The notes: generated by a model from the sequence alone, not told the origin. A stretch of 34,087 nt of DNA from an uncultured bacterium (GCA_905480105.1 CAJQPC010000271.1:1-34087); one strand, 5' to 3'. Shown: positions 7,818-16,327, counted from the stretch's first letter. Translations and numbers: made by a program.

Positions 7818-9754
7818 GGCGCGGTGATGGCGATGTCGTCAAAGCCGTCGCCGTCGCCATCGCCAAAGCCGGTGGTCCAGAAGCCCACCTCCTCGCCGGC
7901 CGATTCTCCGTGCAGGATCAGGTCCGCTTCGCCCAGGCCGTACTCCCCGGAGACCGGCCCGTAGAACACGTACGCAGCGCCTGAGCGTTCCCCGCCGTAG
8001 TCGGCCCCGTCCGAGCCGAACACGATGTCTGGCACACCGTCACCGTTAAAGTCACCGGCGGTGCCCATGTCGGCGGCCTCGTCACCTGTTTCTTCGCCAT
8101 AGAACACTGCCGTCGCGTCTTCGACGCTGACCTCTCCGACGAGCGGGCCGGAGAAAAGATAGATGGCGCCGGCAGTCTCGCCGACATGGGTATTGCCGTA
8201 GGCGCCCACCAGGAGATCCGTGTAGCCGTCGCCATCAAAGTCGTCGGTGGCATGGTGGCCGAAGACGTTGCCGAAGTAGGCCCTCTCGGTCACGTCTCGG
8301 ACCACAGCGTCTGCATCCGTGGCTGGGTCGAGTTCCCCTGAGGCGAGTGGTCCGTAAAACACGTAGACGGCACCCGCGTCCTGTACCGACACCTCGGTGC
8401 CGTCGCTGTCCAAGACTGTCGAACCGTCGTCCCCGAGATTGCCAAGAATCAGGTCCTGGTTGCCGTCGCCGTCCAGATCGGCCCAAGCGATCGACTGCTG
8501 GGTCCAGAACTCCGCCTCCTCGACGCTGGGAGATACCGTCACGTCCGCGTCCGTCGCAGAGATCTCTCCCGACAGACTGCTGCCGCCAGCAAAGACATAG
8601 GCGCTTCCACTGCTGCCGAGCTCGCTGTCCCAGTACGAGCCTGCCAGGAGATCGCCGACCCCGTCACCGGTCACGTCGCCGACTGATACGCGGAATCCCA
8701 GCACGTCGTTCTCGCAGTACAGGTTCCCGTTCGCGGCTGTGAAAAATTCCAATCCCGATACCGTGGCCACGGCTGAATCGGGCATGATGGTGCCGCTGCC
8801 GCCGGTGAGCGGACCTTCCCAAACGATGACGGCGCCCGGGTAACAAGCCTGGTAGGTGGTATCCATGCGCAGAGGGGCGCTGACCACCAGGTCCCTGACG
8901 CCGTCGCCGGTGACATCGCCGATGTCGAGGCTGGTGCCGAACTCTTCCCAGGCAACGTCGGTTTGGTAGACGCCAAGCGTGTAGCCTAAGCCCGAGGGGT
9001 CGGACAGGTCGTAGTGGCCGTCCACCTGCCCGTCGACCAGGTAGACCTCGCCCAGGCCGTCACTCGTCTCCATGCCGTGGGTCGCGGCGATCGCGAGATC
9101 CGCCAAGCCGTCCCCGTTGACGTCGCCCACCGCATTGAGGCCCCAGCCAGCCAGGTGACCCGCGTCGGCACCCAGGATCTTCACGGCGCAGTCGTCCAGT
9201 GAGAACTCGCCCAGCTTTTCGCATGGGACCATCGAGTCGTCGCAGTTGTCGTCGGTTCGGTTGCCGCACACCTCTTCGACACCGGGGTTCACGTCTGCCC
9301 GGGTGTCGTCGCAGTCCGTGTTGTCCGCGACCCACTCCTTGTTGGGTTCGCACCCCAACTCCGTGGTCAAGATGTCGCCATAGCCGTCAGCGTCGGCGTC
9401 GGCGAAGAGGGTCAGTTCATCAGGCGAGCCCGCGTCACCTTGGCCGTCGCAGTTCTCATCCACCCCATCGCAGTTCTCGTAGGCGCCCGGGTAGATGTCG
9501 GCATTCTCATCGTTGCAGTCTTCTTCGATTTCGAAGCCGTCTGCGTCCAGATCGTCGTCTGGAGTAAGGGGGTCGCAGTCATCGTCCACGCCATTGTATG
9601 GAATCTCCTCCTGGGCCGACCCCGCGCCGGGATTGTTTGGGTCACAATCCTCATCCAAAGGAGTGGCGCTGTCTTCTCCCAGCGCTTCGTCCGAGTTGCC
9701 CTTGCAGGCACTGACGGACACAGCGAGGGTAAGGAAGAGGAGTGTGCGTTTCAT
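7754..9754 (-). CDS. Lipoprotein with MopE motifs and a seven-repeat FG-GAP beta-propeller
   Basis: A 666-residue predicted lipoprotein. The signal peptide ends at VSAC (Cys17), and the ATG has GGAG a few bases upstream. The N-terminal third is acidic and carries MopE-type motifs such as NGVDDDCD, NCDGVDENCDG and NTDCDDTRADVNPG. From about residue 200 to the end there are seven calcium-loop repeats of the FG-GAP/integrin-alpha type: DVNGDGLADL, DVTGDGVRDL, DVTGDGVGDL, DLDGDGNQDL, DFDGDGYTDL, DFNGDGVPDI and DGDGDGFDDI. Many repeats are followed by a Tyr-Val-Phe-x-Gly-Pro strand. Seven repeats suit one closed seven-bladed propeller. Likely role: a calcium-stabilised surface protein for adhesion or ligand binding (inference). 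Two adjacent palindromes lie just upstream of its start. Confidence 0.92.
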   Translation of the reverse strand: MKRTLLFLTLAVSVSACKGNSDEALGEDSATPLDEDCDPNNPGAGSAQEEIPYNGVDDDCDPLTPDDDLDADGFEIEEDCNDENADIYPGAYENCDGVDENCDGQGDAGSPDELTLFADADADGYGDILTTELGCEPNKEWVADNTDCDDTRADVNPGVEEVCGNRTDDNCDDSMVPCEKLGEFSLDDCAVKILGADAGHLAGWGLNAVGDVNGDGLADLAIAATHGMETSDGLGEVYLVDGQVDGHYDLSDPSGLGYTLGVYQTDVAWEEFGTSLDIGDVTGDGVRDLVVSAPLRMDTTYQACYPGAVIVWEGPLTGGSGTIMPDSAVATVSGLEFFTAANGNLYCENDVLGFRVSVGDVTGDGVGDLLAGSYWDSELGSSGSAYVFAGGSSLSGEISATDADVTVSPSVEEAEFWTQQSIAWADLDGDGNQDLILGNLGDDGSTVLDSDGTEVSVQDAGAVYVFYGPLASGELDPATDADAVVRDVTERAYFGNVFGHHATDDFDGDGYTDLLVGAYGNTHVGETAGAIYLFSGPLVGEVSVEDATAVFYGEETGDEAADMGTAGDFNGDGVPDIVFGSDGADYGGERSGAAYVFYGPVSGEYGLGEADLILHGESAGEEVGFWTTGFGDGDGDGFDDIAITAPYDDENGDDAGAVYVCRGTGW

Positions 9755-10059
9755 AAGGTCTCCATCGATTAGTCGCCGAACCGCCAGCTGGCGGATTGGC
9801 CAATCATGCGGACCTCCAAAAGCCGAGCCCGATGGGGCAAGCAGCTTTGTCGAGGCCGGGGGCTTGACCTTTTTACCACACTGCCCAAAGAGGAACCGCG
9901 CACAGCATTAATGCCGCATGTCTGGGAGAAAGCAACCCAATCCTCTATTTTGGCGGTGGGCGTCTAGGCAGACGACCGAAAGAGCTCAGCGAGAGAAAGA
10001 AACGAACGCCACCGACCGCCCCACTATCAACACATCAACACATCACAGTCAGCTGGCCC
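9755..10059. other. Intergenic region upstream of the FG-GAP gene
   Basis: No gene is supported here. The stretch nearest the FG-GAP gene start carries two adjacent perfect palindromes. The rest, up to the end of the BLUF gene at 10060, shows nothing I can identify. Confidence 0.5.
9781..9805. promoter_or_regulatory. Two adjacent perfect palindromes, candidate operator
   Basis: CCGCCAGCTGGCGG (9781-9794) and GATTGGCCAATC (9794-9805) are both exact palindromes and share one base. They sit 27-51 bases upstream of the FG-GAP lipoprotein start. In that position they could bind a dimeric regulator or form a leader hairpin; the first could also act as a bidirectional hairpin. Confidence 0.4.
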
Positions 10060-10509
10060 TTAGACGTCCTGCCCTGCCGCGTCCATCTGAGCGTCCATCA
10101 AGCCCTGCCAGGTGAACTCCTCCAGAGCCTGTACCGCGCCATCCAGTATCTCCCGCTGGGCAAAGACCACCTCCAACAGCGACCGTACCGGTGCCAAATG
10201 AGCTGAAGAGCTCTGGGCTAAATCCAACCGCGCCATCGCCCAGTCTGGACAAAGACGCTCAAAGTCCCCTTCCTCGACGCTGAGCATCAACACCCGGTCG
10301 TGGCGGGGATCGCACTCGATCTTCTTGTACAGAGCCGTGACTTCCGCGGAAGGCCCCTCAAGCAACTGAAAACAGACCTGGCCGGCGACAACGAGAATCC
10401 CGGTGACCTCCCTGGAAGGATTGTTGCGTTCTGAGATTTTTACAATCTCGTCGATTTCTTGGCCGCCCATTGGGCTGGAAAAGTGGCTGACGTACCGGAT
10501 GCGCTTCAT
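10060..10509 (-). CDS. BLUF-domain blue-light sensor
   Basis: A 149-residue single-domain photoreceptor. I chose the ATG at 10509, preceded by AAGG, over one ten codons earlier, because BLUF domains begin almost at the N-terminus. BLUF domains bind FAD and rearrange a hydrogen-bond network when lit by blue light. The key residues are present: Y6 (RYVS), N30 (ERNN), Q48 (FQLLEG), and W90 and M92 (PDWAM). The conserved VTGILV strand and DPRHDRV segment are also visible. After residue 95 only a helical tail of about 55 residues remains, with no EAL, GGDEF or cyclase output domain, so signalling must go through a partner protein. It is flanked by unrelated lipoprotein genes, so the partner is not evident. 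Confidence 0.9.
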   Translation of the reverse strand: MKRIRYVSHFSSPMGGQEIDEIVKISERNNPSREVTGILVVAGQVCFQLLEGPSAEVTALYKKIECDPRHDRVLMLSVEEGDFERLCPDWAMARLDLAQSSSAHLAPVRSLLEVVFAQREILDGAVQALEEFTWQGLMDAQMDAAGQDV

Positions 10510-10710
10510 GGGACCTTCATTCAAATCGCAGCATCGCATGCCCGTGGGCTGCTCGACGCTCGGTTTTTGGATTTGTGCCCTGTCCTAAGTCGTTTTTCCC
10601 GCAAAACCCATAACCCCGCAAGCGAATCATTCGGGGTGCACCGACGGGCCATCCTGTCCGGTCGATGCGTCCCCGGCCAAGGTTGAGGGTACCCGCGATA
10701 CTCAGGAGCA

Positions 10711-12510
10711 TCAGGGAACCGCACGAAGGTCCAGCCAACTGGTCGAATCGCAGCCGAAATCCCCACCATCGAAGGTGAGAAGACGCACTTCGCCTGGCTG
10801 CACCGCCACATCCCCGATGTCCTGGGCCTTGGTGTAGGAATACAAGACCCCACTCTCCCAGAGGGTGACGCCATCCTGAACGATGGAGAAGCTCGCACCT
10901 GAAGAGCAGTTCTCACCGAAGAGTTGCAGGCCCACAGCCCCCCGAAGGGCGGTGGCACCGCCGGGCACCTGGATGGTGACATCGCTTGGAGCGTGGGCGT
11001 AAACGCCGGTGCAATAGTGCTGGTCCAGCACGTCGAAACCAACGCAGATCTTGTCAGTGCCCACGCAGTTGACCTCCGCGTCGCCCCAGTACCATCCATC
11101 TACGGTGACCGCGCCCCATCCCACGCTGCCCTGGGGAGACATGTCTCGGACGGGGGTGGCGGTGGTCTCCAGGGTCGCGCAGTCTGCGACCTCGACACCG
11201 AGTTCATTGGAGTAGCGCGCGTGCAAATACAGTAGATCATTGGCGACCGCCTCATCGAAGGCCGCTGCCCCGCCAAGGGGGTCCAAGGCGGCGTCCTCCC
11301 TGAGCAGCTCAGCGTACTGTCGCACCTTGGCTACCACCTCAGGGTACGCAAGGGGTCCCGCTGTCAGCTCTGCGATGGTGGCGTTCACGTCTCGGCCCTG
11401 GGCGATCTGGCGCTGCATCAGGACGTCGACGTAGGGCGCACCGGTGGTCGGGTCATAGGCGAAGGCGCTGGTGGCCCAAGGCCTGCTGACGTCGACATTG
11501 AGTGCGGACCAGAGCCCAAGTGAGCTGAAGTCGAAGTTGTAGTCCCAGGGGATGATCCGCCAGGTCCCGTGGAGGTCGTCGGGGTCGGCGTCCAGCCCTG
11601 GGTCGTTGTAGAGGTAGAAGTTGTTGCCGTCCGCGGAAAAGGAGTCTTGGCTGCCCGAGAGGCTGCGCACGATGGACTCCAAGAAGAAGGCATCCACATC
11701 CAGTACGGCGGCCAGTTCCTCGTCGCTTCCCTGGGCGACGAGGGTGGTGAGCTGCTCCAGGTCGCTGCCGTCACCCTGGACCTCCGTGTTGTATTGGAAG
11801 TAGCTGAGCGCATCGGTGAGCGGCATCAGGCCGTGCCCTCGAATGCCATCAATGGAGTAGAGGGGGCCGTCATCGTTGCCGAAGTTGCGCTTAAGAAAGC
11901 GATCGTCAATGGCCTCCATGACGGTGTAGAGCCCCACCCACTCGCCATTGACCGTGACCCGGGCCCAGCCGGTGCGCGACGCCGGGACGCCCGCCCTCCG
12001 GAGCATCCACGGCGCGAGCGCATCGTGCATGAAGCTGGCGTCGTAGTACCCATTTCGGAGCTTCAGAGTCTCCAGACCACGCCAGCGTTGTCCGGACACG
12101 ATGCGATTAAAGTCGATCTTCAGCGGCGGTTTGCCCGCGACATGACTGGAGTATCCAAAAGCCCGCACCCCCACCTCGGCCACCACCTCGCCCTCCCAGC
12201 GAAACTCGGCCGCATGCCAGTTCTCGGCCCACGGATCCTGGGCGACGTCGAGCCAGGCCTGGTCGGACATGGTCAGCTCAATCGCATAGACCACGCTGTC
12301 ATCAAAGACTTCGTCTGCAGCGTCGCGGTCGACTTGGGGGGCCTGCTCCACGCTGACCGTGTCGCTGTTCCCTCCCGTGCTGTCGCGGCTGTCGTGCTGG
12401 CCCTGGGTCTGTGAGGGGCCTGGAGAGCACGCGCCCAGCGACCCGATGGCCAGCGCTACAAACGCGAGAAACGGAGGGCATATAAACACTGTCGCTAGCG
12501 TAGCATCCAT
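10711..12510 (-). CDS. CotH-kinase-fold lipoprotein with C-terminal NPCBM-like domain
   Basis: A 599-residue predicted lipoprotein. The ATG at 12510 gives a good signal peptide ending LGAC (Cys28) and has AGGGG upstream; the frame stays open to 12951 but that extension is Arg-rich and implausible. Residues of about 72-430 match the CotH kinase family, an atypical protein-kinase fold first known from Bacillus spore coats: visible are AFGYSSHVAGKPPLKIDFN, GLYTVMEAID, NNFYLYND and IPWDYNFDF (W322-F328). The last 150 residues resemble an NPCBM/NEW2 carbohydrate-binding domain (VYAHAPSDVTIQVPGG, then a Cys-containing GENCSSGASF and a terminal SWLDLRAV). The role is probably attached to extracellular glycan or surface protein; the kinase substrate is unknown. 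Confidence 0.9.
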   Translation of the reverse strand: MDATLATVFICPPFLAFVALAIGSLGACSPGPSQTQGQHDSRDSTGGNSDTVSVEQAPQVDRDAADEVFDDSVVYAIELTMSDQAWLDVAQDPWAENWHAAEFRWEGEVVAEVGVRAFGYSSHVAGKPPLKIDFNRIVSGQRWRGLETLKLRNGYYDASFMHDALAPWMLRRAGVPASRTGWARVTVNGEWVGLYTVMEAIDDRFLKRNFGNDDGPLYSIDGIRGHGLMPLTDALSYFQYNTEVQGDGSDLEQLTTLVAQGSDEELAAVLDVDAFFLESIVRSLSGSQDSFSADGNNFYLYNDPGLDADPDDLHGTWRIIPWDYNFDFSSLGLWSALNVDVSRPWATSAFAYDPTTGAPYVDVLMQRQIAQGRDVNATIAELTAGPLAYPEVVAKVRQYAELLREDAALDPLGGAAAFDEAVANDLLYLHARYSNELGVEVADCATLETTATPVRDMSPQGSVGWGAVTVDGWYWGDAEVNCVGTDKICVGFDVLDQHYCTGVYAHAPSDVTIQVPGGATALRGAVGLQLFGENCSSGASFSIVQDGVTLWESGVLYSYTKAQDIGDVAVQPGEVRLLTFDGGDFGCDSTSWLDLRAVP

Positions 12511-12796
12511 TGTCGACACCCCTGGCAGAAATCGTTTAGAGCCAACTCGGCGGGTACGACTCGCGCGCCCTGTCGGTAGGGCAGAAGCTCCAAACGATGC
12601 GGGGTGCCCATGACCGAAGCACCGGTTCCGATTCGAGAGGCTCGGAGCGTGATTGCCCACCACTGAAACGCACCCACATGGGCGGGACAGAGGCAGGGAG
12701 CGGCCAAGAGGAGGCGGGCTGCTACGGGGGTGGATTCGCCCTGTCTCGTCATGGTCGCTGAGGCGCGTCACGGCACAGTCCCAACGGGGCCCTTTG

Positions 12797-13027
12797 TCAC
12801 TGGAGAGGACGTATGGCGCGACAGGCGGGGCGAGCTCGGCCCTGAGCGCGGTGCTGGTGCACCGCCGCTGGCGGCAGGGGGCTCGGCCGCGTCGGCGACG
12901 CTGGCGTACTGACCATGGCTGCAGCAAGCGGGGCCCGTTTCTGGTTCGCAAAATCTGCTTCCGTCAACAGCCCCAGCTCATGGAGTGCTTTGAGTTGGGC
13001 CAGCTTGGCTTTCAAGTCACTCGACAT
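12797..13027 (-). pseudogene. SHOCT-like short domain, probable gene fragment
   Basis: From an ATG at 13027 the frame reads MSSDLKAKLAQLKALHELG and continues LLTEADFANQK, which matches the short helical 'LxxLKxLHDxGLLTxxEFxxxK' pattern of SHOCT-type oligomerisation or tail domains. After about 40 residues the sequence becomes Pro/Arg-rich and stops. In related bacteria such segments usually belong to larger proteins, so this is most likely a detached fragment; a small stand-alone protein is the alternative. Confidence 0.4.
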
Positions 13028-13186
13028 CCGTCGTCTCCAGACAGCCTGCGCAGTGTGCTGCATCAGAACGACCGGCCGCGCTGCCCACGGTCTTCAAACA
13101 AAAATGTTTCAAGCCTGTGTACGAGACAGTGAATGAGCCACGAAAACGATATTTCCGGTCGTGGTGACCTTCGGTTTCTCAATGAT

Positions 13187-13217
13187 TTAGACCTAGCGGA
13201 TCAGGCCCTCTTATACT
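13187..13217 (+). promoter_or_regulatory. Candidate promoter giving a leaderless oxygenase transcript
   Basis: A near-consensus -10 hexamer TATACT (13212-13217) ends six bases before the A of the ATG at 13224. A weak -35 candidate TTAGAC (13187-13192) lies 19 bases upstream. Transcription starting at the usual distance would begin at or next to the start codon, and no Shine-Dalgarno sequence is present. Confidence 0.4.
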
Positions 13218-13223
13218 GCTGGC

Positions 13224-13766
13224 ATGCGCGAGCTTTACCAGGTCTGGCCGTCGAGCCTCTGCGAGGAGCAGGTGGCTCGCATCGTCACGCTCGCGCTCGC
13301 TCGGCCCGCCGAAGACGCGACGCTCTTCTCCTCCGCAGAGGACCTTCAGGACCTCCGCACGTGCACGGTGCGGTGGCTGGATGATCCGTGGATCCGAGCA
13401 TTGCTGTGGCCCTACGTGCAGCGGGCCAGCGCGCACGGTTTCCAGGTCGCCGTGGACGGTCGCTGCGAAATGCAGATGGTCGAGTACAGTGCCCAGACAG
13501 GCGACCACTACGGCTGGCACCACGACGTCCAGTGGCATGGACAGGGGGATGTGGACCGGAAGATCTCGGTCACCGTGCAGCTCACGAACCCCAAGAGCTA
13601 CGCGGGCGGCGACTTGGAGTTCGATGCACTCACGACCAACGCCGATTTCCGCTCGAAGGGGACCGTTGTGCTGTTTCCGTCCTACCTGCGGCACCGGATT
13701 CGTCCCGTCACCACCGGGACCCGGCGAGCGCTCGTCGCGTGGTTCTCCGGTCCCCGGTGGACCTGA
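13224..13766 (+). CDS. 2-oxoglutarate/Fe(II)-dependent oxygenase (prolyl-hydroxylase-like)
   Basis: A 180-residue double-stranded beta-helix dioxygenase that couples 2-oxoglutarate decarboxylation to hydroxylation, most like the prolyl/PKHD-type hydroxylases. Iron ligands are visible as the HxD pair H99 and D101 in GWHHDVQW and the distal H157 in YLRHRIRPV. R167, ten residues later in TTGTRRALVAW, is the expected 2-oxoglutarate-binding Arg. The strand YAGGDLEFD and the KGTVVLFPS turn are typical of the family. The length equals a single catalytic domain. It lacks a signal peptide and is probably cytoplasmic. No candidate substrate is encoded next to it. Confidence 0.9.
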   Translation: MRELYQVWPSSLCEEQVARIVTLALARPAEDATLFSSAEDLQDLRTCTVRWLDDPWIRALLWPYVQRASAHGFQVAVDGRCEMQMVEYSAQTGDHYGWHHDVQWHGQGDVDRKISVTVQLTNPKSYAGGDLEFDALTTNADFRSKGTVVLFPSYLRHRIRPVTTGTRRALVAWFSGPRWT

Positions 13767-14743
13767 ACAGCGACGGTTCAGCGGTACAGCGGTTGACGTG
13801 CGCAGAGACCGGTGTCGGGATGGCCCCCTATACGACCCCAGGGGTGGCGAGCTTCCAGAATCTTCACCTTCTGGAGAACGGCGAAGCGTGGGGTTTCGCG
13901 ACAGGCAACCGTGCCGAGACACGCGCAGCCTGCAGCTCGAACGCCTGGTGCTCTCAGCAGTCCTCGGGCCGTGGACCGCACTCCAAAACGCACTCCTGGT
14001 ACCCGCCGACAGAGAGACTGATGCACTCCTCCTGACAGTCACCGAAGTAGGCCTCGCAGAAGTCGCCGCCTGGCTCACCTTGACGCACATGGCAGCCAGG
14101 AACTGGCCTACCTCTACCGGCAGCTTGGGCTCAACAAAGTCAGCGTCCCGAAAGCGTCAGCGAACCTTTGCATTGCACCCAGCCTCAACGACATCCACCA
14201 CAGATCGGTGGGACTATTCGTGGCATCGCTCAGCTCAGGGTCTGCGCCGCAACATCGAGAGTTGTGGCGGGCCCTTCGCATTGCGCTGCGGATGCCAAGT
14301 GTCGAGCGAATCAAGACGAGACTTTCGTCACCTGCTTAGCCCGCAGCCAGTTCGGCACCCTCCTTCACCCGAGGACGCCCAAGTCTCGCCTAAAGTCTTT
14401 CGGCGAAGTACCGGCGCAAACCTTGGCTACCCATACGCTGACGCAGCCAGGTCAGCCTCCTCTTAAAGCCGACCCTTCCAGCACTGGAACAAGCGTCCAT
14501 CGACCTGCTTCACGGCAGGAACTCGCCAGAGATCAAGGACAACGGCTCGAAAGGGCATATTTCGAGTGCGTGCCAGTGGCCCAATGATCTCTGGCACGCA
14601 GTACTTATTTTCGGAGCAAACTGCACGTTCAAAGAGGGCCGCCAACGGCAGAAAATTCACTGAAGTGGATTCTGCAGCTGATAAGACCTTGCTAAGCTCA
14701 ACCAGCATGCTTCATTGCCTCACTTCTCACCCAAAGAGCGCCC
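13767..14743. other. Decayed region without an intact gene
   Basis: Nearly 1 kb with no intact gene. Long frames on both strands are low-complexity Arg/Pro/Ser translations. A Cys-rich minus-strand tail (13954-14115) looks like the end of a real protein. On the minus strand near 14400-14460 another short frame reads RRLTWLRQRMGSQGLRRYF before a stop, again protein-like but unassigned. The region appears to be eroded coding DNA. Confidence 0.5.
13954..14115 (-). pseudogene. Cys-rich C-terminal remnant
   Basis: Reading the minus strand down to a TGA at 13954-13956 gives about 53 codons with eight cysteines in a regular pattern, including FCEAYFGDCQEECI, YQECVLECG and a final PEDC. There is no ATG in the frame and a stop lies just upstream near 14140, so this is a detached C-terminus. 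The pattern resembles disulphide-rich tails of exported proteins; the parent protein is unknown. Confidence 0.35.
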
Positions 14744-16312
14744 ATGATTTCCACCTCCTCGATAATCCTTTCAGGCCTATTCTTGTCCGGGTGCTCAGAC
14801 GATCTTGAAGTCGAGTTTGGCCCACCGGGCTCTTTGGGCGCCGAGAGTGGCGTGGGAACTTTTCGGTTTGGAGCGTCCACCGCGGCCGCACAAATCGAGG
14901 ACGACAACAAGGCAACCGATTGGTACGCATGGACCCAACCAGAGTCCGAGGGTGGGGCTGGAGAAGGTGACTTTATCGAGGACGCCGTGCAGGGCAAATC
15001 GATGGTCTTGGACGACATGCAACTGGTCTCTGACATGAACCTGGATTCCTATCGTTTCAGTGTGTCCTGGAGTCGCATCGAGCCCGAACGTGATGTGATT
15101 TCAGAGGAAGGCCTTGCCCACTACGACGCCCAACTCGACGCGCTCAAAGCGGCCTCGATTCAGCCCATGATTACAGTCCATCACTTCAGCAATCCGCTTT
15201 GGACCAATAATTTCTTGGAAGGCTGTCCCGAAGGCGGCCCTACGGACACCAACCTTTGTGGGTGGGCCGACCCCGAGGGCTCTCAGCTGATCATTGAAGA
15301 AATCGCCGAACACGGTGCGCTACTGGCACAGCGATACGGCGACAGGGTCGATGACTGGTGCACCATCAACGAACCCGTAAACTATTTGCTCGCAAGCTAC
15401 GGATTGGGCGTTTTTCCTCCGGGTGAGTCCAACCTGTTCACCGATCTTCCGCGTCTTACAGACTCCATGCGGCACCTTCTCAGCGCACACGCCGCCCTGT
15501 ACGATGCGATCAAAGCAAACGACACTGTGGACGCCGACGGAGATGGTGTCGCCGCACAGGTGGGCTTCTCACTCTCTGTTGCCGCTTGGACCCCAGCGCG
15601 GGATGGACAAATTAGTGAGAATCCAGAGGACACCGCTGCCGCACAGCGGGTGCGATACGTCTACCACGAGCTCTTTCCCACCTCGATCGTCGACGGCAAC
15701 TTTGACGCCGATCTTGACCAGGTCGCGGAAGAATCCCATCCAGAATGGGCGGGCCGACTCGATTGGCTCGGCTTGCAATACTACTTTCGTGCCGGTGTGA
15801 CTGGGAAAGTCGACGTAATTCCAGGCGTAGACGCCATGATTTGCCTTGCCGGGTTCGAAGAGATCGATGCGGGAGCGTGCTTGGACAGCGAAGACGCCAC
15901 CAAGTTGGTGCCGACCATGGGCTACGAGTACTACGAACCTGGACTCTCGGAGCTTCTCACTGAATTCTCCGGCCTGTGGCCCGACATTCCATTGGTGGTG
16001 ACCGAGGCCGGCATTGCTACTGAAAAAGGAGAACGGCGGGCCGAGAACATCGTTCGTTCCCTCGAACAAATCCAAGTTTCAATCGAGCAAGGTGCGGATG
16101 TTCGTGGCTACTACCACTGGAGTCTCACCGACAACTTCGAGTGGGCAGAAGGCTATACACCTCGTTTCGGTCTCTACAGCGTAGACCGCAATGACTACAG
16201 TCGGTCACCCACCCTGGGTGCAACAGTATTGGCTGAAATTGCAGAGACCCGTTCGCTCACCGGTGACCAGCGAAGCACCTACGGTGGCTTGGGCCCAATG
16301 ACACCTGAGTGA
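14744..16312 (+). CDS. Glycoside hydrolase family 1 lipoprotein (beta-glucosidase-like)
   Basis: A 522-residue retaining beta-glycosidase. The signal peptide ends LSGC (Cys17), so the enzyme should be lipid-anchored outside the cytoplasm, which is unusual because most bacterial GH1 enzymes are cytoplasmic. GH1 landmarks are present in order: FGASTAAAQIE near residue 43, YRFSVSWSRIEP, TVHHFSNP, the acid/base E210 in TINEP, the nucleophile E421 in VTEAG, and WSLTDNFEWAEGYTPRFGL. The usual nucleophile motif is TENG, so the Asn-to-Ala change after E421 is atypical. Length is slightly above the usual 450, mainly from the signal and acidic linker. It probably cleaves beta-linked glucosides or galactosides; specificity cannot be read here. 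The SGNH lipoprotein gene follows 123 bases later. Confidence 0.93.
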   Translation: MISTSSIILSGLFLSGCSDDLEVEFGPPGSLGAESGVGTFRFGASTAAAQIEDDNKATDWYAWTQPESEGGAGEGDFIEDAVQGKSMVLDDMQLVSDMNLDSYRFSVSWSRIEPERDVISEEGLAHYDAQLDALKAASIQPMITVHHFSNPLWTNNFLEGCPEGGPTDTNLCGWADPEGSQLIIEEIAEHGALLAQRYGDRVDDWCTINEPVNYLLASYGLGVFPPGESNLFTDLPRLTDSMRHLLSAHAALYDAIKANDTVDADGDGVAAQVGFSLSVAAWTPARDGQISENPEDTAAAQRVRYVYHELFPTSIVDGNFDADLDQVAEESHPEWAGRLDWLGLQYYFRAGVTGKVDVIPGVDAMICLAGFEEIDAGACLDSEDATKLVPTMGYEYYEPGLSELLTEFSGLWPDIPLVVTEAGIATEKGERRAENIVRSLEQIQVSIEQGADVRGYYHWSLTDNFEWAEGYTPRFGLYSVDRNDYSRSPTLGATVLAEIAETRSLTGDQRSTYGGLGPMTPE

Positions 16313-16327
16313 GACAATCATCCAGGC

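Larger units (their letters stand above)
12511..13223. other. Gene-poor region with a SHOCT-like remnant
   Basis: About 710 bases between the divergent CotH and oxygenase genes. Apart from the SHOCT-like minus-strand frame at 12797-13027 and the promoter immediately before 13224, I see no coding region. Open frames here are Arg/Pro-rich and look like by-products of GC-rich sequence. Confidence 0.5.

Noticed and set aside
11569-12414. Plus-strand open frame of 281 codons
   Set aside because: Antisense to the CotH gene, whose motifs are clear; the translation is His/Arg/Val-rich with no domain.
13381-14466. Plus-strand open frame of 361 codons
   Set aside because: The first third overlaps the oxygenase in another frame and the rest is Arg/Ser/Pro-rich low complexity with no family.
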